Source: Stappia stellulata DSM 5886 (GTDB lineage: Bacteria > Pseudomonadota > Alphaproteobacteria > Rhizobiales > Stappiaceae). Taken from it: DNA of 64,000 nucleotides. Within the stretch, counting starts at the first letter, position 1. Each line of letters begins with the position of its first letter. The stretch is from positions 186,001 to 250,000 of the forward strand of contig NZ_AUIM01000010.1 of assembly GCF_000423705.1 (NCBI RefSeq). Direction: 5' to 3'. Position numbers and translations under genes: made by a program. A model generated the notes under the pieces. It saw nothing but the letters and a program-made list of their open reading frames with translations. It was not told where the DNA came from and ran no database searches. This document shows positions 59,010-64,000 of the stretch, one piece after another.

Positions 59010-59807
59010 ATGCCGGGCAGCACGAACGGAAATGACGCGCGCGCGCAAGGGCCCGAAATGGCGACCAGCTTCGGTTTCCGCACAGTGGAAAGCGGCGCGA
59101 AACAGCCGCTGGTCAACGATGTCTTCCACCACGTCGCCACCCGCTACGACGTCATGAACGATCTGATGTCCGGCGGGTTGCACCGGCTCTGGAAGGACGC
59201 GACGGTGGCCACGCTGGCGCCTCCCAAGAGCGACCGACGCGCCTATTCGGTGCTCGACGTCGCCGGCGGAACGGGCGATATCGCAACCCGGATCGTGCGC
59301 CAGGGCGGCGCGGGAACACGGGCCGTTGTCTGCGACATCAATGGCTCGATGCTCTCCGTGGGCCGCGAAAGGGCTCAAAAAGCCGGACTTGGCGATGTCA
59401 TGCGTTTTGTCGAGGGAAATGCCGAGGACCTCCCTTTCCCCGACCGCAGCTTCGACGCCTATACGATTGCCTTCGGCATTCGCAATGTACCGGATATCGC
59501 CAAGGCGCTGCGCGAGGCCAGGCGCGTTCTGAAGCGCGGCGGCCGGTTCCTGTGCCTTGAATTCAGCCAGGTCGACGTTCCCGCTCTCGACAAGGTCTAT
59601 GACGCTTTTTCCTTCAACGCGATCCCGGCCATGGGCCGCATGGTCACCGGCGACGGCGAACCCTATCGCTACCTGGTGGAATCGATCCGCAAGTTCCCCC
59701 ATCAGGAGCGTTTCGCCCAGATGATCCGCGATGCGGGCTTCTCGCGGGTAACCTACCGCAATTACTCGGGCGGCATCGCCTGCCTGCATTCCGGCTGGGT
59801 GGTTTGA
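59010..59807 (+). CDS. ubiE: Demethylmenaquinone/2-octaprenyl-benzoquinol methyltransferase
   Basis: A 265-residue SAM-dependent C-methyltransferase of ubiquinone synthesis. [33 protein letters not shown] is the family N-terminus. The SAM-binding motif [15 protein letters not shown] and [34 protein letters not shown] are also characteristic. ATG 59010 is chosen for GGGAG 7 bp upstream; ATG 59058 would give a shorter, still complete protein. ubiB begins 7 bp after the stop, so they are an operon. Divergent from mutM. Confidence 0.96.
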   Translation: MPGSTNGNDARAQGPEMATSFGFRTVESGAKQPLVNDVFHHVATRYDVMNDLMSGGLHRLWKDATVATLAPPKSDRRAYSVLDVAGGTGDIATRIVRQGGAGTRAVVCDINGSMLSVGRERAQKAGLGDVMRFVEGNAEDLPFPDRSFDAYTIAFGIRNVPDIAKALREARRVLKRGGRFLCLEFSQVDVPALDKVYDAFSFNAIPAMGRMVTGDGEPYRYLVESIRKFPHQERFAQMIRDAGFSRVTYRNYSGGIACLHSGWVV

Positions 59808-59814
59808 AGCGCCA

Positions 59815-61383
59815 ATGGCCGTGATCGCACTCTTCCGGCTTGCCCGTGCCGGCTACGTGATGGCCCGCGAGGGCGTGTTCGGTATCGTCGACCTCCCCGA
59901 CCTGCCGTCGGCGCAACGCTACGCCCTCAGGCTGGTGCGCCTGCTGGAGCGCCGCTCGGCACGCGACAAGGCAGCAGACAAGCGCCTGTCCGATGCACTG
60001 ACCCGGCTCGGGCCCTCCTATGTGAAGCTCGGCCAGTTTCTTGCCACCCGACCCGATGTCGTCGGGCGCGACATGGCAAGCGATCTCACGGCGCTCCAGG
60101 ACCAGATCCCGCCATTTCCCATGGATGCCGCACGCAAGGTGGTCGAGGAACAGCTCGGCAAGCCGGTCGAATCGCTGTTCGAGACATTCGGACTGCCGGT
60201 CGCCGCCGCCTCCATCGCCCAGGTGCATCCGGCGCAGGTTCGCGATCGCGACGGCCATCTGCGCGACGTGGCCGTAAAGGTCTTGCGCCCCGGCGTTGCC
60301 GAACGCTTCCGCCGCGACCTGCGCAGCTTCTATCTGATCGCCCGGCTGATGGAACGCTTCCACCCGCCTTCACGCCGGCTCCGTCCTCTTGCCATCGTCG
60401 ACACGCTGGCACGCTCCGTCGAGCTGGAGATGGACTTCCGGCTCGAGGCGGCCGGACTTTCGGAGATGGGCGAGAACACCGCGGATGATCCGGGCTTCCG
60501 GGTTCCGCTCGTCGACTGGCCGCGCACCGCCAAATGCGTGCTGACGATGGAGTGGATTTCCGGGCGCAAGCTCTCCGATGTCGACGGACTTGCCGCCGAC
60601 GGCCACGACCTGCAGGCGGTCGGCGCCAACATCATCCAGTCCTTTCTGCGCCATGCCGTGCGCGACGGCTTTTTCCATGCCGACATGCATCAGGGGAACC
60701 TGTTCCTTGAGCCCGACGGAACGCTGGTGGCCGTCGACTTCGGCATCACCGGACGTCTCGGCAAGACGGAGCGCCGGTTCCTCGCCGAGATCCTGTTCGG
60801 CTTCATCACCCGCGATTATCGCCGCGTGGCGGAAGTCCACTTCGAGGCCGGCTATGTGCCCTCCGACCAGGACGTTGACGTCTTCGCCCAGGCGATCCGC
60901 GCCATCGGCGAACCGATCCATGGCCACGACGCGTCGGAAATCTCGATGGCCCGGTTGCTGACGCAGCTGCTGGAGGTCACCGAACTCTTCAACATGCGCA
61001 CCCAGCCCCAGCTGATCATGCTGCAAAAGACCATGGTCGTGGTCGAAGGCGTGGCGCGAACCCTCAACCCGCATCTCGACATGTGGCGCACCGCCGAACC
61101 CGTGATCCGCAGCTGGATCGAGCGCAACCTCGGGCCGGCCGGCCGCCTGCAGGACGCCGCCGGCGGCCTGACCGCGCTCGGCCGCCTTGCCGCCGACCTG
61201 CCCTTGATGGCGGACCGCGCACAACGCCTGTCGGGTGAGCTGGAGCGGATGGCCGAGAAAGGCCTGCGCTTCGACGCCGAGACCGCCGAGGCAATCGGCC
61301 GGGCGGAAGCCCGCCACAGCCGCTCCGGGCGCCTCGCCCTTTGGGTGATCGCCGCCCTTCTCGCCATCGCGGTATTCGGCTAG
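59815..61383 (+). CDS. ubiB: Ubiquinone biosynthesis regulatory kinase UbiB
   Basis: A 522-residue atypical kinase of the ABC1/ADCK family, needed for ubiquinone synthesis. The KxGQ motif (KLGQ from Lys71) and AAASIAQV (130-137, the Ala-rich loop replacing the glycine-rich loop) are present. VAVKVLRPG, HADMHQGNLF and DFGITG follow. The last 16 residues (LALWVIAALLAIAVFG) form a C-terminal membrane anchor. It starts 7 bp after ubiE. Its TAG overlaps the alkB stop on the opposite strand (CTAG). Confidence 0.96.
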   Translation: MAVIALFRLARAGYVMAREGVFGIVDLPDLPSAQRYALRLVRLLERRSARDKAADKRLSDALTRLGPSYVKLGQFLATRPDVVGRDMASDLTALQDQIPPFPMDAARKVVEEQLGKPVESLFETFGLPVAAASIAQVHPAQVRDRDGHLRDVAVKVLRPGVAERFRRDLRSFYLIARLMERFHPPSRRLRPLAIVDTLARSVELEMDFRLEAAGLSEMGENTADDPGFRVPLVDWPRTAKCVLTMEWISGRKLSDVDGLAADGHDLQAVGANIIQSFLRHAVRDGFFHADMHQGNLFLEPDGTLVAVDFGITGRLGKTERRFLAEILFGFITRDYRRVAEVHFEAGYVPSDQDVDVFAQAIRAIGEPIHGHDASEISMARLLTQLLEVTELFNMRTQPQLIMLQKTMVVVEGVARTLNPHLDMWRTAEPVIRSWIERNLGPAGRLQDAAGGLTALGRLAADLPLMADRAQRLSGELERMAEKGLRFDAETAEAIGRAEARHSRSGRLALWVIAALLAIAVFG

Positions 61384-62015
61384 GGCCCGACCCTGCGCAG
61401 CGTCAGGTTGATCCGCCCGTCATCCGTCACAAGCTCCGACGTGCCCTTGACGATGCGATCGATCCCGTGAAATGCCAGCCGCGCCTCCCCGCCAAGCACG
61501 ACGACATCGCCCGACCCGAGGCGGAGCGAGCGGGTGGGCGCGCGTCGGGTGGTCCCTCCGATCCGGAACACGGCGGTGGCGCCGAGCGAAACCGACAGAA
61601 CCGGCGCGTCGAAAGTCTCCTCGTCCCGGTCCTGATGCAATCCCAGCCGGGCCTCCGCGCTGTAATAGTTGACGAGGCAGGCTTGCGGATCGGGTGCCTG
61701 CGGGCACAGGTCGTGCCAGGCGTCGCGCAGCAAGCCCGGGATCGGAGGCCAGGGGGCGCCCGTGACCGGGTGGGTCGGTTGATAACGATAGCCATCGGCA
61801 TCTGCGACCCAACCCAACGGGCCGCAATTCGACATCCGGACGGAAAACGGCTTTCCGGTTCCAGGCATGCGGGGAAGAAACAGCGGCGCGGCAGAGACCA
61901 CCGCGCGGATCTCGTCGAGGAGGCGCTCCTGCGCCGCCCGGTCGAAGTATCCGGGCAAAATCCGGAACCCCGGCAGCATTTCGAACGTCCGGCTGTTCAT
62001 CGAGTGATCTGACAC
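61380..62015 (-). CDS. alkB: Alpha-ketoglutarate-dependent dioxygenase AlkB
   Basis: A 211-residue Fe(II)/2-oxoglutarate dioxygenase that repairs 1-methyladenine and 3-methylcytosine in DNA. The iron ligands are His127 and Asp129 (GLHQDRDE) and His183 (AFHGIDRI). 2-oxoglutarate contacts are Arg201 and Arg207 in RINLTLR. The substrate loop VNYYSAEARLG is typical. The first codon at 62015 is GTG; the ATG at 62000 (five codons later) is an alternative, and neither has a strong ribosome site. It is convergent with ubiB, sharing the CTAG at the stops. Confidence 0.94.
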   Translation of the reverse strand: MSDHSMNSRTFEMLPGFRILPGYFDRAAQERLLDEIRAVVSAAPLFLPRMPGTGKPFSVRMSNCGPLGWVADADGYRYQPTHPVTGAPWPPIPGLLRDAWHDLCPQAPDPQACLVNYYSAEARLGLHQDRDEETFDAPVLSVSLGATAVFRIGGTTRRAPTRSLRLGSGDVVVLGGEARLAFHGIDRIVKGTSELVTDDGRINLTLRRVGP

Positions 62016-62080
62016 ATCTTCATGGTTGTCATCCTAACGCCGTGGTCTGACGGGAAAACTTATGCGATCAAGCGGCAATG

Positions 62081-62112
62081 AAAAAGCCCGGAGCGTTTCC
62101 GCCCCGGGCTTC
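62081..62112 (-). terminator. Intrinsic terminator of the atp operon
   Basis: AAGCCCGG (62084-62091) and CCGGGCTT (62104-62111) form a stem. On the minus strand TTTTTC follows. It lies 28 bp past the atpC stop. Confidence 0.9.
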
Positions 62113-62138
62113 AATGTTTCAATTTGCGTGTCGGCGTG

Positions 62139-62546
62139 TCAGTTGGAGCCGACAGCCTGCTCCATCTCGCGAAGATGATCGAGCGCGATCTGCGCGCGCA
62201 TGCGCGATGCGTCGTCACTCGCGTCCGCAACGTCTTCCTCGGCCTCACGGATCTGCCGTGCAATGTCGTCGGCCTTGAGATCGGCCATCGGCACCGCCAG
62301 TTCCGCGAGAACCGTCAGCCCCTTGGGGCCGGCCTCGGCGAAACCGCCGCGCACGAAGAATGCTTCTTCGGACGCGGACGGACGCGAGACCCTGAGCACC
62401 CCGGGGCGCAGCGTCGACATCATCGGAGCATGTCCGGCCATGACGCCGAACTCACCCTCGCTGCCGGGAACCACGACCTGCGTCGCCTCTTCCGACAGAA
62501 GAAGCCGCTCCGGGGAGACGAGTTCGAACTGGAATGCTTCGGCCAT
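62139..62546 (-). CDS. atpC: ATP synthase F1 epsilon subunit
   Basis: A 135-residue subunit of the central stalk. The N-terminal beta-sandwich begins [40 protein letters not shown], and the C-terminal helical hairpin (about 90-133) is Ala/Asp/Glu-rich and regulates ATP hydrolysis. It follows atpD by 24 bp and ends the operon. The rest of the atp genes (atpHAG) should lie beyond the window. Confidence 0.97.
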   Translation of the reverse strand: MAEAFQFELVSPERLLLSEEATQVVVPGSEGEFGVMAGHAPMMSTLRPGVLRVSRPSASEEAFFVRGGFAEAGPKGLTVLAELAVPMADLKADDIARQIREAEEDVADASDDASRMRAQIALDHLREMEQAVGSN

Positions 62547-62570
62547 GTCGTGCCTCGGTCCTTGACTGTC

Positions 62571-64000
<1,430 letters not shown>

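Overview
The window is a gene-dense, high-GC chromosomal segment of an alphaproteobacterium. It most probably belongs to the Hyphomicrobiales (Rhizobiales). The evidence is combined gene content and order: ChvG/ChvI next to pckA and a short HprK with EIIA-Man and HPr; DivL beside ahcY and a TsaE-phosphotransferase fusion; an FzlA-type GST homologue; AddAB instead of RecBCD; a FYDLN-acid protein; a class II (CP4-like) EPSP synthase; and dnaA-rpsT-enoyl-CoA hydratase-mutM-ubiE-ubiB. No insertion sequence, prophage, rRNA operon or CRISPR array was seen. A family or genus cannot be fixed from this sequence.

Layout. 1-9.3 kb: the end of rppH, a short-chain dehydrogenase and acyl-CoA dehydrogenase pair, queG, fzlA, uppP, a WYL regulator divergent from a DUF1127 gene across a perfect palindrome, an NDUFA9-like protein, tRNA-Leu, an Mrr-type nuclease and tRNA-Ala. 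9.5-17 kb: FYDLN protein, then aroA-cmk-rpsA, panB on the opposite strand, and sppA-ihfB-lapA. 17.2-27 kb: a glyoxalase-family remnant, a TRIC-type channel, grpE, trxA, addA, addB and a MurU-like nucleotidyltransferase. 27-41 kb: tsaE-amgK fusion, divL, ahcY with an operator-like palindrome, ptsH, EIIA, hprK, chvG, chvI, a MATE exporter and pckA. 41-47.3 kb: a molybdoenzyme maturation operon without a visible molybdoenzyme, an L,D-transpeptidase/OmpA-lipoprotein pair, a miniature GcrA-like protein and an FeS photolyase. 47.4-64 kb: a solitary and divergent rpsL, gyrB, a LysE exporter, recF, dnaN, dnaA, a 1.2-kb gene-free gap, rpsT, enoyl-CoA hydratase, mutM, ubiE-ubiB, alkB and atpC-atpD.

How the genes work together. 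Several blocks form functional units held together by 4-bp ATGA or GTGA overlaps: addB/addA; tsaE-amgK/murU; EIIA/HPr; chvG/hprK; aroA/cmk; sppA/ihfB; the Mo-cofactor pair; and the L,D-transpeptidase/lipoprotein pair. Envelope growth and cell-cycle control recur (fzlA, uppP, divL, chvGI, murU-amgK, L,D-transpeptidase, GcrA-like), as do DNA replication and repair (dnaA, dnaN, recF, gyrB, addAB, mutM, alkB, photolyase).

The observation most worth follow-up is rpsL at 47458-47829. It stands alone, without rpsG or fusA, behind a near-consensus promoter, and encodes an S12 with Arg43, Gly86, Pro87 and Asn88 at positions normally almost invariant and tied to streptomycin response. It may be a second, specialised S12. 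Other leads are the pseudokinase-type Tyr614 of DivL, two matched operator/regulator palindromes, an orphan molybdoenzyme-maturation operon, and decayed gene starts at 8051 and 17292.
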